This document shows positions 15,153-22,947 of a stretch of 24,680 bases of DNA, piece by piece; position 1 is the first letter of the stretch; each line of letters starts with the position of its first letter. Location: NCBI GenBank assembly GCA_948968885.1, contig CAREUR010000016.1, positions 1 through 24,680 of the forward strand. The letters are read 5' to 3'. A program made the translations under genes and the position numbers. The DNA comes from an uncultured Eubacteriales bacterium. Lineage in GTDB: Bacteria > Bacillota > Clostridia > Oscillospirales > Acutalibacteraceae. Under the pieces are notes generated by a model that was not told the origin of the DNA, ran no database searches, and saw only the letters and a program-made list of their open reading frames with translations.

Positions 15153-16046
15153 TTGAAGATACTTATAACGGGCTCTAAGGGGCAGCTGGGCAACGAATTG
15201 ACGGCTATTTTAAAGAGCAAAAAAAGTGAGATTGGGACGATTAGTCCGCTGTACAATGGTTGCGAGGTTGTTGCCGCGGATGCCGATACGCTTGATATTA
15301 CTGACGCTTTGAAGGTTAATTCTTTTTTGGAAAATTTTTCGCCGGACGTTGTTATAAATTGCGCCGCGATGACTAATGTTGACGGCTGCGAGACTAATCT
15401 TGAGCTGGCGATGCGGGTTAACGCGATTGGCCCTTTGAACATCGCGCGGGCTTGCGAAAAAATCGGCGCAAAGCTGGTTCATGTCTCTACCGACTATGTC
15501 TTTGATGGCAAAAGTTCCGCGCCATATCGGGAGTGGGACGTCTGTGCGCCTAACAGCATTTACGGAAAATCTAAGCTTTTGGGCGAGCAATATGTACGCG
15601 AACAGACTTGCCACTATTTTATCGTCCGCACGGCCTGGCTTTATGGCTATATTGGTCACAATTTTGTTCGGACCATCCTGAAGCTGGCCAAAGAACGGGA
15701 TCAGATAAAGGTGGTTAACGATCAAGTCGGCAACCCGACTAACGCGAACGATTTGGCGCATCATATTTTGAAGATGGCAATTACCGAGAATTACGGAATT
15801 TACCATTGTACCGACGCTGGGGAGGCTTCTTGGTTTGACTTTGCCTCGCTGATTGTTAAGTACGCTGGGCTCAGTTGCGAAGTGTTGCCTTGTGGGACTG
15901 ATGAATTTCCTAAAGTGGCTAAGCGTCCGGAATTTTCTGCGCTCGATAATTTGATGCTGCGCTGCACGGTCGGCGACGAGATGCGCCCTTGGCAGGATGC
16001 CCTTTTGACGTACATAAACACGCTGAAAAAGGAGAATGATTTATGA
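15153..16046 (+). CDS. rmlD: dTDP-4-dehydrorhamnose reductase
   Basis: RmlD carries out the last step of dTDP-L-rhamnose synthesis, NAD(P)H-dependent reduction of dTDP-4-keto-rhamnose. It is an extended short-chain dehydrogenase of 297 residues, the family's usual length. The dinucleotide-binding motif TGSKGQLG is at 6-13, STDYVFDG at 112-119 and the catalytic YxxxK is Y137/K141 in SIYGKSKLLGE. The start is TTG at 15153 behind GGGAGG. The stop overlaps the rmlB start by four bases (ATGA). Here rmlD precedes rmlB, unlike the common rmlBDAC or rmlACBD orders. Confidence 0.95.
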   Translation: MKILITGSKGQLGNELTAILKSKKSEIGTISPLYNGCEVVAADADTLDITDALKVNSFLENFSPDVVINCAAMTNVDGCETNLELAMRVNAIGPLNIARACEKIGAKLVHVSTDYVFDGKSSAPYREWDVCAPNSIYGKSKLLGEQYVREQTCHYFIVRTAWLYGYIGHNFVRTILKLAKERDQIKVVNDQVGNPTNANDLAHHILKMAITENYGIYHCTDAGEASWFDFASLIVKYAGLSCEVLPCGTDEFPKVAKRPEFSALDNLMLRCTVGDEMRPWQDALLTYINTLKKENDL

Positions 16047-17101
16047 AAACTTATTTGGTGACCGGTGGCGCGGGATTTATCGGCTCAAATTTTATTCACT
16101 ATATGCTTAAAAAACATCAGGATATTCGGATTATAAATGTGGATAAGCTCACTTATGCCGGGAATCTTGAGAACTTGAAGGGCTGCGAAAATAACCAGAA
16201 TTACGAATTTGTCCATGCCGATATTTGCGATTTGTCCGCCGTTAAAGAGATATTTAGCAAGAACGAGATCGATTATGTTGTGAACTTTGCGGCCGAAAGT
16301 CACGTGGACCGGAGCATTCGGGAGCCTGAGGTTTTTGTAAAGACCAACGTTGCGGGCACGGTTAATCTTTTGAATGTTGCTAAGGAATTTTGGACTATTG
16401 GTGAGGATGAATACCGCGCGGGGTGCAAGTTTTTGCAGATTTCTACCGACGAAGTTTACGGCTCTTTGGGACAGACGGGCTATTTTATGGAGACAACGCC
16501 GCTTTGTCCGCACAGCCCCTACTCTGCTAGCAAGGCGGGCGCCGATATGCTCGTTTTGGCCTATTTTGACACTTACAATCTCCCGGTTAACACCACCCGC
16601 TGCTCCAACAACTACGGACCTTATCAGTTCCCGGAGAAGCTCATTCCGCTCATGATAAACAATGCGCTTAATCAAAAAAGTCTGCCGGTCTATGGCGATG
16701 GCTTGAATATTCGCGATTGGCTGTATGTTGAGGATCACTGCAAAGCTGTTGATATGGTCATTCGCGACGGCAAAATTGGCGAGGTTTATAATATTGGCGG
16801 GCACAACGAGCGTACAAATATTGATATTGTGAAGACGATTCTGGCTTACATTAAGGAGCTCACGGGCTCTTTGGTGGACGAGACTTTAATTACGTATGTT
16901 AAGGACCGCAAGGGGCACGACCGAAGATACGGCATTGCGCCGGATAAAATCCGCAAAGACCTTGGCTGGACGCCCGAAACGACATTCGACGTGGGCATTA
17001 AAAAGACGATTAAATGGTACCTTGAAAACGAGGACTGGGTGAAGAATATCACAAATGGCCAGTATAAAGAGTATTATCAAAAAATGTACGGAGATCGATG
17101 A
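16043..17101 (+). CDS. rmlB: dTDP-glucose 4,6-dehydratase
   Basis: RmlB converts dTDP-glucose to dTDP-4-keto-6-deoxyglucose, the second step of the pathway, with tightly bound NAD. The 352-residue protein has TGGAGFIG at 7-14, STDEVYG at 134-140 with the Asp-Glu pair used in dehydration, and the catalytic YSASK with Y160 and K164. The ATG at 16043 overlaps the rmlD stop, with AAGGAG about 9 bases upstream. The gene ends in another four-base ATGA overlap with the next glycosyltransferase, which indicates one polycistronic message with coupled translation. Confidence 0.97.
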   Translation: MKTYLVTGGAGFIGSNFIHYMLKKHQDIRIINVDKLTYAGNLENLKGCENNQNYEFVHADICDLSAVKEIFSKNEIDYVVNFAAESHVDRSIREPEVFVKTNVAGTVNLLNVAKEFWTIGEDEYRAGCKFLQISTDEVYGSLGQTGYFMETTPLCPHSPYSASKAGADMLVLAYFDTYNLPVNTTRCSNNYGPYQFPEKLIPLMINNALNQKSLPVYGDGLNIRDWLYVEDHCKAVDMVIRDGKIGEVYNIGGHNERTNIDIVKTILAYIKELTGSLVDETLITYVKDRKGHDRRYGIAPDKIRKDLGWTPETTFDVGIKKTIKWYLENEDWVKNITNGQYKEYYQKMYGDR

Positions 17102-18096
17102 TTATGACTAAAGTTTCTGTTGCTCTTGCCACCTTCAACGGCGAAAAATATGTCGAAAAACAGCTTAAATCTCTTCTTTTGCAGCGCCGAAAAATCGACG
17201 AAGTTATCATTGTGGACGACGCTTCTACCGACAGTACTGCCGATATTGTCAAGAATTTTATTGAGCGGAATCGGCTTTCTGCCAGCTGGCACTTTTTTGT
17301 CAATGAGAGGAACCTAGGTTTTTTGCGCAATTTCAAGAGAGCTATAGAAAAAACCAGCGGCGACGTTATCTTCTTGTGTGACCAAGATGACATCTGGTAC
17401 AAGACGAAGGTTGACTCTATGCTTAACCGCTTTGAGTCTAACGAGCACATAAAGGCGATGTACTCTGGCTTTAAGGCCATTGACGAGAACGACACATTTA
17501 TTAAGTCACGAAGCAGCCTTATGCATTCTAATAATAATTTGATTAAATTTCGCATTGAGCCCTTTGACACCGTTAAAATCGAGCTTTCTACCATTTGTAA
17601 TTATAATATTTCTCCCGGATGCACCTTGGCGTTTACGCGCGAGGTTCGAGATGTTTACATTGAAAAGACGAAAAATATCTGTGTGCACGACTGGGAGATT
17701 GCCCTGATTGCCGCGTTTTTAGATGGCCTTTATTTTTTTAATACACCGCTTACAAATTATCGCATTCACCCTGGCAACGCCATTGGCCTTCCCGCGTTTT
17801 CTAAAAAGTCGCTCTATAGCAAGGGCAAAGCTGCTCTTTCTTGTTGTACGCGGGTAGACAACGCGAAAAAAATTTACTCCTATTTGAGCTCAATGGAGGT
17901 TTATCAAAAACTGTTGCCGCCCGATAAATTGAAGGTTTTGACTAGTAGTGTGAATTTTGCCAAGACTCGGTTAAAGGCTTTGGAAGAAAAAAAGTTTCGC
18001 AAATTGCTTGAGCTTTATAAGCGTGCCGGCAATTATTCAAAGTCGGTTACCTTTAAAGGGCGGCTTGCGGACATTTTTTGTGTATTAAAAAAGTAA
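17098..18096 (+). CDS. GT2 glycosyltransferase with DQDDIW motif (long form)
   Basis: This is a family 2 glycosyltransferase of 332 residues. The N-terminal KVSVALATFNGEKYVEKQL and DDASTDST form the nucleotide-sugar fold, and the metal/diphosphate motif is DQDDIW near 98-103. A later VHDWEIALIA resembles the catalytic-base region of these enzymes. The C-terminal ~90 residues are Lys-rich and have no motif I recognise. It resembles the glycosyltransferase at 18686-19384 over its first ~230 residues, so the two look like paralogs. Start ATG at 17098 (four-base overlap with rmlB) has GGAG only 4 bases before it; ATG at 17104, ten bases from GGAG, is equally plausible and removes two residues. 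Its place within the rml genes suggests a rhamnosyl or rhamnose-acceptor transferase. Confidence 0.85.
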   Translation: MIMTKVSVALATFNGEKYVEKQLKSLLLQRRKIDEVIIVDDASTDSTADIVKNFIERNRLSASWHFFVNERNLGFLRNFKRAIEKTSGDVIFLCDQDDIWYKTKVDSMLNRFESNEHIKAMYSGFKAIDENDTFIKSRSSLMHSNNNLIKFRIEPFDTVKIELSTICNYNISPGCTLAFTREVRDVYIEKTKNICVHDWEIALIAAFLDGLYFFNTPLTNYRIHPGNAIGLPAFSKKSLYSKGKAALSCCTRVDNAKKIYSYLSSMEVYQKLLPPDKLKVLTSSVNFAKTRLKALEEKKFRKLLELYKRAGNYSKSVTFKGRLADIFCVLKK

Positions 18097-18109
18097 AGGA
18101 GCTTGCAGT

Positions 18110-18664
18110 ATGGGCAATTTTAATTTTATAAAGACGGAAATTGACGGTATGTTCATTGTTGAGCCTACTGTTTTTGGCGACGATCGGGGCTATTTTCTTG
18201 AGACTTATCACTACGATGAGTTCAAGAAATCCGGTATAGACGCAGTTTTTGTTCAAGATAATCAGTCTAAGTCTAAAAGAGGCGTGCTTCGCGGACTTCA
18301 CTTTCAAACAAAACGGTCTCAAGGCAAGCTTGTTCGAGTGATAAAAGGCGAAGTCTTTGATGTGGGCGTGGATTTGCGTAAAAATAGTTCCACCTTTGGC
18401 AAATGGGTTGGTGCTGTTTTAAGTGACGAAAACAAGCGTCAGCTGTACATTCCGGCTGGCTTTGCGCATGGATTTTTAGTTTTATCGGACGAGGCGGAAT
18501 TCGTTTACAAATGTACCGATTTCTACGACCCGCAAAACGAGGGCGGCATAATTTATAACGATCCGGACATCAACATAAATTGGCCTATTTCCGGCAATAT
18601 GGAGGTTCTTCTTTCTCAAAAAGACAGTGCGCTGCCGTCTTTAAAGAGTTTTCAAAATAATTAA
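18110..18664 (+). CDS. rmlC: dTDP-4-dehydrorhamnose 3,5-epimerase
   Basis: RmlC double-epimerises dTDP-4-keto-6-deoxyglucose to the L-rhamno form, the third step of the pathway. The 184-residue cupin protein has the usual length. The family signature FGDDRGYFLETY lies near 22-33, and the stretch ending in RGLHFQ, with the catalytic His near 63, is present. Further along are GEVFDVGVDLR and IPAGFAHGF. ATG at 18110 follows AAAGGAG with good spacing, 13 bases after the preceding glycosyltransferase. With rmlA, rmlD and rmlB this completes the four-enzyme set. Confidence 0.96.
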   Translation: MGNFNFIKTEIDGMFIVEPTVFGDDRGYFLETYHYDEFKKSGIDAVFVQDNQSKSKRGVLRGLHFQTKRSQGKLVRVIKGEVFDVGVDLRKNSSTFGKWVGAVLSDENKRQLYIPAGFAHGFLVLSDEAEFVYKCTDFYDPQNEGGIIYNDPDININWPISGNMEVLLSQKDSALPSLKSFQNN

Positions 18665-18685
18665 AGCTGAAAAGGTACTAAAAAT

Positions 18686-19384
18686 ATGGGTGTTTCTGTT
18701 GCGATGGCCGCCTACAATGGCGAAAAATATATTAAAGAGCAGGTTTTGTCTATTTTGAAACAGCTTGGCTGCAGCGACGAGCTGGTGATTTCTTACGACA
18801 AAAGCGCCGACAACACCTACCGCATCATCTCGGACCTTGCTGTTCGCGATAATCGGATTAAGATTTTTTCTGGACCTTGCGCGGGATTGGTTAAAAATTT
18901 TGAGAACGCCCTTCGCCACTGCAAAAACGACTACATATTTTTAAGCGACCAAGATGATATCTGGCTTGAGAACAAGGTGAATCACGTTTTGAACGCATTT
19001 GAAAGCACTGGTGCTGACGTTGTTCTGCATGATTGCGCGGTAGTTAACGAAAACGCCGAAGTTTTGGCTAATTCTTTTTTTAAGTTAAGGCATTGTCGGC
19101 GCGGTTTTTTATTCAATTTTTTGCACAATTCATACATTGGCTGCTGCATGGCTTTAAAACGAAATTTTCTAACTAATGTTTTGCCATTTCCACAAAATAT
19201 TCCAATGCACGATCAATGGATAGGCCTAATGGCAGAAAAGCGGCATTCTGTCGCCTTTGTAAAAAAGCCCTTGATTAAATATCGGCGTCATTTTGGGAAT
19301 GTCACCAAGCTAAAACCCTCAAAATTTAGCGATATTGTTAAGTTTCGGCTAAATTTGATTTCCGCTTTATTAAAACAATCATAA
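18686..19384 (+). CDS. GT2 glycosyltransferase with DQDDIW motif (short form)
   Basis: This is a family 2 glycosyltransferase of 232 residues. It begins GVSVAMAAYNGEKYIKEQ, carries SDQDDIW near 91-97 and a late motif MHDQWIGLMAEK, and ends with the basic helix KFRLNLISALLKQS. It is about 100 residues shorter than its apparent paralog at 17098-18096, lacking that protein's Lys-rich tail. As far as I know, short forms are common in this family, so I do not call it truncated. ATG at 18686 follows AAGG. It is the last gene of the operon and stops 4 bases from the end of rluB on the other strand, with no intrinsic terminator visible. Confidence 0.83.
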   Translation: MGVSVAMAAYNGEKYIKEQVLSILKQLGCSDELVISYDKSADNTYRIISDLAVRDNRIKIFSGPCAGLVKNFENALRHCKNDYIFLSDQDDIWLENKVNHVLNAFESTGADVVLHDCAVVNENAEVLANSFFKLRHCRRGFLFNFLHNSYIGCCMALKRNFLTNVLPFPQNIPMHDQWIGLMAEKRHSVAFVKKPLIKYRRHFGNVTKLKPSKFSDIVKFRLNLISALLKQS

Positions 19385-19388
19385 TTTT

Positions 19389-20108
19389 TTATTTTTCTTT
19401 TTTAGAAAATAATTTTATTTCTTGAGTCGAGAGATTTCTCCATTTGCCGGGCGCTAGCATGCCTAATTTTAGCTGACCTAGGGCAACTCTTTTTAGCCGG
19501 GCAACGTTTAGCCCGGATTGTTCGCACATTTTGCGGATTTGACGGTTGCGCCCTTCTTTTATGATGATTTCTAGAACCGCTCTGTCGTCTGCGGACTTTA
19601 GCACCGTGACTCTCGCGGGCTCCGTCTTATAGCCGTCTATCGTCATTCCAGAGCTCAACGTAACTAGCTGATTTTCCGTAACCTTAGGCTTCACGGTCAC
19701 TCTGTACTTTTTTTCTATCGAGTTTGCCGGGTGAATAACAGCGTTTAAAAATTCGCCATCGTTCGTCATGAGCAAAAGTCCCTCAGAGTCCTTATCCAAC
19801 CGGCCTACTGGGTAGATTTTTTCTGGAATGTCGCTCACCAAATGCATAACGCATTTTCTGCCAAGCTCATCTTTTGTGGTAGAAACGTATCCGCGGGGCT
19901 TGTGCAGCATGATATAGTGCTTCTTTACGTTGCAATCGATTAATCTGCCGTTAACAAAAATTTTATCCACGTTCAGATCGGCCTTGTCACCGATTTGCGC
20001 GACTTTTTTATTAATGCAAACCGCCTTGTTTTTTATCATGTCTTCGGCCTTTCGTCGCGACGCCACGCCACTTTCCGAAAGTATCTTTTGAATCCTTATC
20101 TTTTTCAC
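19389..20108 (-). CDS. rluB: RsuA/RluB-family rRNA pseudouridine synthase
   Basis: It makes pseudouridine in rRNA; Bacillus RluB-type enzymes act on 23S helix 80 (family knowledge). The 239-residue protein has an N-terminal S4 domain (about 3-50, RIQKILSESGVASRRKAEDMI). The catalytic domain includes the motif GRLDKDSEGLLL with the active-site Asp near 100, and GRNRQIRKMCE further on. The start is GTG at 20108 with GGAGGG about 9 bases upstream. It lies 18 bases after the D-Ala-D-Ala carboxypeptidase gene, the usual place of rluB in the Firmicutes scpAB-dac cluster. The spmA and spmB genes often found here are absent. Confidence 0.93.
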   Translation of the reverse strand: MKKIRIQKILSESGVASRRKAEDMIKNKAVCINKKVAQIGDKADLNVDKIFVNGRLIDCNVKKHYIMLHKPRGYVSTTKDELGRKCVMHLVSDIPEKIYPVGRLDKDSEGLLLMTNDGEFLNAVIHPANSIEKKYRVTVKPKVTENQLVTLSSGMTIDGYKTEPARVTVLKSADDRAVLEIIIKEGRNRQIRKMCEQSGLNVARLKRVALGQLKLGMLAPGKWRNLSTQEIKLFSKKEK

Positions 20109-20126
20109 AACTTTAAGCCCTCCAAA

Positions 20127-21275
20127 TCAATTAAAAAGCCCCATAAATGCAGCGCTAATCCTTTGCCAAATGCTTTTTGGGGGTCTAACTAAATCTACAT
20201 CTTTCTCGATAATCAGGTCGTTCGACGCCAAAACCTCGCCGTCAACCTGATATTTAACCTTTCCCACTACCTGCCCTTGCTTCAAGGGTGCATACAAAAA
20301 CGGCGGCACTTCGACAATCTTCTTAATTTTGCTTTTATCACCTTTTGGCACACTTATGGAAATTTTATCCTTAACAAAAGCAGAAATTTCGTTCGCGTCG
20401 CCGCCAACCACCGGCAAAATCGCGTAATCTTTGTTGTCAAAAATAGCCGTCTCTACTTGAGAAAATCCATAATCCAGCAACTTCTCGTGGTCGTTCCAGT
20501 CATCTGGCGCGCCCAACGTAACGGCAACAAGGCGAGTATTGTTCCTCTCTGCCGCCGAAACCAAACATCTGCCAGCAAGACGAGTAAACCCAGTCTTTAT
20601 CCCGATGCAGCCATCGTAGCGCTTCAGCATCCTGTTTTCGTTGTAAAGCGTCCGAATTTCGTCCGGCTTTACAAATGTCACTTCAACGCTTTTTTTAGAA
20701 GAAATATCAAAAAAAGCCTGATTTTCAAGCGCGTAAGCACCCAGCAAAGCCATATCATAGGCGGTAGAATGGTGGTCTCCCTTATCTAGGCCCGATGGCG
20801 TCTCAAAAATAGTGTCAAGCATCCCAATTTGCTTGGCTTTTTTGTTCATCAGCGCCACAAAGCCATCCACAGATCCACAAAGCGCGACGGCTGCCGAATT
20901 CGCCGCATCATTTCCCGAGACAGTAAGCATGCCCTTAGCCAAACTCGATAACGGCAGCACTTGCCCCACCTGCAAGTACATGGAAGAGCCATCAACCGGG
21001 ACCATTTTGTCGGTGATAGTGACGTTGGTGTCTTCCTTCTCGGCGGCCTCCAAAGTCAAAAGCGCAGTCATAATCTTCGTCGTGCTGGCCATCGGGCGCG
21101 GCTCTTTTTCGTTTTTCCCGTAAATCACCTTGCCGTTATCGGCGCAAATTACAATCGCAGACTTGGCCGAAAGCGACGGCATTTGCGCAGTAGCTTCACA
21201 CAAGGGCGACAACGCTAATATAAAAAAACAAAATAAAATTATTTTACTCAATAATTTTTTGCACAAATTAGCCAC
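20127..21275 (-). CDS. D-alanyl-D-alanine carboxypeptidase (DacF/PBP5 type)
   Basis: This low-molecular-weight penicillin-binding protein trims the terminal D-Ala of peptidoglycan stem peptides outside the membrane. The 382-residue protein has a signal peptide (hydrophobic core about 9-24, likely cleavage after EATA) and the three active-site motifs STTK (64-67, nucleophile S64), SGN (120-122) and KTG (227-229). A PBP5-type C-terminal beta domain and a terminal stretch that may anchor in the membrane follow. The frame starts at GTG 21275, but GGGGAT directly abuts it; TTG at 21266, about 10 bases further on, is better spaced. Its place after the sporulation gene ytfJ suggests a DacF- or DacB-like role in sporulation, by inference. 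An upstream sigma-A-like -10 and a weak sigma-G-like motif are noted separately. Confidence 0.93.
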   Translation of the reverse strand: MANLCKKLLSKIILFCFFILALSPLCEATAQMPSLSAKSAIVICADNGKVIYGKNEKEPRPMASTTKIMTALLTLEAAEKEDTNVTITDKMVPVDGSSMYLQVGQVLPLSSLAKGMLTVSGNDAANSAAVALCGSVDGFVALMNKKAKQIGMLDTIFETPSGLDKGDHHSTAYDMALLGAYALENQAFFDISSKKSVEVTFVKPDEIRTLYNENRMLKRYDGCIGIKTGFTRLAGRCLVSAAERNNTRLVAVTLGAPDDWNDHEKLLDYGFSQVETAIFDNKDYAILPVVGGDANEISAFVKDKISISVPKGDKSKIKKIVEVPPFLYAPLKQGQVVGKVKYQVDGEVLASNDLIIEKDVDLVRPPKSIWQRISAAFMGLFN

Positions 21276-21312
21276 ATCCCCATAAAATCAAGATTCTTAG
21301 CTAATTATATGC

Positions 21313-21341
21313 GTGCAAAATAAAATTATTAAAAATCACTG
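21313..21341 (-). promoter_or_regulatory. Possible promoter of the carboxypeptidase-rluB pair
   Basis: In the 88-base gap after ytfJ, the minus strand has TATAAT preceded 17 bases upstream by TTAATA (4 of 6 matches to -35). Overlapping it is GCATA, followed 18 bases later by GATTTTA, one mismatch from the sigma-G consensus CATNHTA. The sigma-G alternative would start transcription almost at the start codon, so it is weaker. Coordinates cover the sigma-A-like version and are approximate. Confidence 0.3.
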
Positions 21342-21363
21342 CCCCTGCTGTCTCTATTAAAAT

Positions 21364-21762
21364 CTAATTTTCGTCGTCGTTTTGATTCTTATCCGGCTTA
21401 ATGATCGAGCCTATCTTGTCGACCACGTCTGGAACCAGGTCAATCACCTTCTCCGCCGTCGATAAATTGGGCTCTGCGTGCAAAACCTTAATGTTGCCGG
21501 ATCTATTGACGGTTAAAAAAGCCACCGGAGAAATGGTAACCCCCGCGCCACTGCCGCCGCCAAACAGATTTTCGTCGTTAACTTTTTTGCCGGAAAATTC
21601 CGATCCGCCAGACGCAAAGCCATAAGCCACTTTCGAAATCGGAATAATCACCGTTCCGTCGTCAAGCTTAATAGTCTCGCCAATTATAGTGTTTACGTCT
21701 ACCAGGCACCTAAGCTTCTCAATAGTAGTATCGACCATATTATTAATCGAGCAATCACTCAT
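21364..21762 (-). CDS. ytfJ: YtfJ/GerW-family sporulation protein
   Basis: This is a small soluble protein of 132 residues of the YtfJ (GerW) family, needed for normal spore germination in Bacillus, where it is expressed in the forespore. The conserved core is intact: GETIKLDDGTVIIPISKVAYGFASGG in pieces across about 28-53, the Gly-rich FGGGSGAGV near 67-75 and a hydrophobic PVAFLTV. The tail is acidic (DKNQNDDEN). ATG at 21762 follows AGGGTG and lies 3 bases after the DUF2953 gene, the same pairing as ytfI-ytfJ in Bacillus. The biochemical function of the family is unknown. Confidence 0.92.
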   Translation of the reverse strand: MSDCSINNMVDTTIEKLRCLVDVNTIIGETIKLDDGTVIIPISKVAYGFASGGSEFSGKKVNDENLFGGGSGAGVTISPVAFLTVNRSGNIKVLHAEPNLSTAEKVIDLVPDVVDKIGSIIKPDKNQNDDEN

Positions 21763-21765
21763 TTT

Positions 21766-22374
21766 CTACACCCTCTTCGTCGTTTTTGTGTTAAAATGGC
21801 CGCCCTTCGCAAGGCGATATATAGAAATCAATGCCGTGCTCAGCATAGATATCGGAAAAAAATAAACTTTAAAAGAAAAATCCACCCTAGATTTAGCCTC
21901 TCTAAAACCCGGTAAAATCAAGATATGGCACTTGCGTTCATCAACATTTCGCAGCAAAATCGACCTCGCATAATTCACAAAAGCAGAAATTTTTCCATAG
22001 CTAACAGCCGTCTTAGCCGCGTCATCTTCGGCAACAAGCAAGTTCAAATAAAATGACTGGATATGTATTTTGCTGGCAAAGTCCCTCGCAATTCTTACGA
22101 GCTGCTTTAAAAGGTCCAAAAATCCAGACAAGCTCCTCCCTTTTATTATACCTAATTTTTTTGCGAATTTGTTTATTTTATTATCTTTTTTTAAAATTTT
22201 AGCATCTTTTTCGATTTTTTTTAATTCCTTTTTTTGTGGCAGGTTGAACGAAAAAAACAAGAATTTGATATTCACCCGCAAATTTTCTTTAAAAGAAATA
22301 TGCACAAACACCGGGCAAAACAATAAAATGGCCACAACCAAGATTATCGCTAAAAAGGCATACAAAAAAATCAT
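21766..22374 (-). CDS. DUF2953 membrane protein (YtfI-like)
   Basis: This protein of 202 residues has an N-terminal transmembrane segment (about 2-22, FLYAFLAIILVVAILLF). A Lys-rich stretch (about 48-80) follows, then a region with alternating hydrophobic pattern, and a second hydrophobic segment near 168-186 (VYFFPISMLSTALISIY). The family assignment comes from this layout and from its position between scpB and ytfJ, where DUF2953 proteins sit in Firmicutes. Its function is not known, although linkage to ytfJ suggests a sporulation role. The ATG is at 22374, 18 bases after the scpB stop, and the TAG stop is 3 bases before the ytfJ start. Confidence 0.8.
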   Translation of the reverse strand: MIFLYAFLAIILVVAILLFCPVFVHISFKENLRVNIKFLFFSFNLPQKKELKKIEKDAKILKKDNKINKFAKKLGIIKGRSLSGFLDLLKQLVRIARDFASKIHIQSFYLNLLVAEDDAAKTAVSYGKISAFVNYARSILLRNVDERKCHILILPGFREAKSRVDFSFKVYFFPISMLSTALISIYRLAKGGHFNTKTTKRV

Positions 22375-22392
22375 TTGACATCTCCCAAAACG

Positions 22393-22947
22393 TTATTCGT
22401 CTGCGCTGTTTATGGCAGGCACACTTTCCAACTCCAATTTGGGCAATTCATTCACACTGCTAACGCCAAAGCACTTTAAAAAATTAAGGGTTGTCCCATA
22501 CTGCAGCGGTTTTCCGGGCAAATCGAGCCGTCCTTTTTCCTCAATCAAATTCTGCACACTCAAATTCGAAATTATGCTAGAACAATCCACGCCGCGGATG
22601 TTCTCCACAAAAGCCTTGGTAACCGGCTGATTGTACGCAATAATTGCAAGGACTTCCATCGCCGCCGAAGACAGTGGAATGTGTCTTCGCAAATCCAATG
22701 CGCGCCGCACAAAATCGGCATATTCAGGCTTCGTGCACATCTGGTATTTTTCGCCCAATTGTACAATGCAAACCCCGCTATCACCGCTATCCAGTTCATC
22801 CATCAGATTTTTTATAAGCTTCAAAACCGTAGATTTATCAATCTCCAACGCCAACGAGATTCTCTCTGCCGAAATCGGGTCTCCACTAGCAAAGAGCACC
22901 GCTTGTATCGCGGCTTTAGCTTTTTTTACTTCCAACTTTTGCGCCAA
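22393..22947 (-). CDS. scpB: Segregation and condensation protein B
   Basis: ScpB forms a dimer of tandem winged-helix domains that binds the kleisin ScpA in the SMC-ScpAB complex, which organises and separates chromosomes. The 184-residue protein shows KAAIQAVLFASGDPI at the start of the first winged helix. LSSAAMEVLAIIAYNQPVTK follows, and then IRGVDCSSIISNL with the later RLDLPGKPLQYGTT, all family hallmarks. The start is probably TTG at 22947, overlapping the scpA 3' end by 32 bases. TTG at 22935 is an alternative, and neither has a strong Shine-Dalgarno sequence. The overlap points to coupled translation with scpA. Confidence 0.94.
   Translation of the reverse strand: MAQKLEVKKAKAAIQAVLFASGDPISAERISLALEIDKSTVLKLIKNLMDELDSGDSGVCIVQLGEKYQMCTKPEYADFVRRALDLRRHIPLSSAAMEVLAIIAYNQPVTKAFVENIRGVDCSSIISNLSVQNLIEEKGRLDLPGKPLQYGTTLNFLKCFGVSSVNELPKLELESVPAINSADE

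Noticed and set aside
18686..19384. Third glycosyltransferase as a truncated pseudogene
   Set aside because: Although shorter than its paralog, it has all core motifs and ends in a basic helix of the kind short family members have; no frameshift or downstream remnant is seen.
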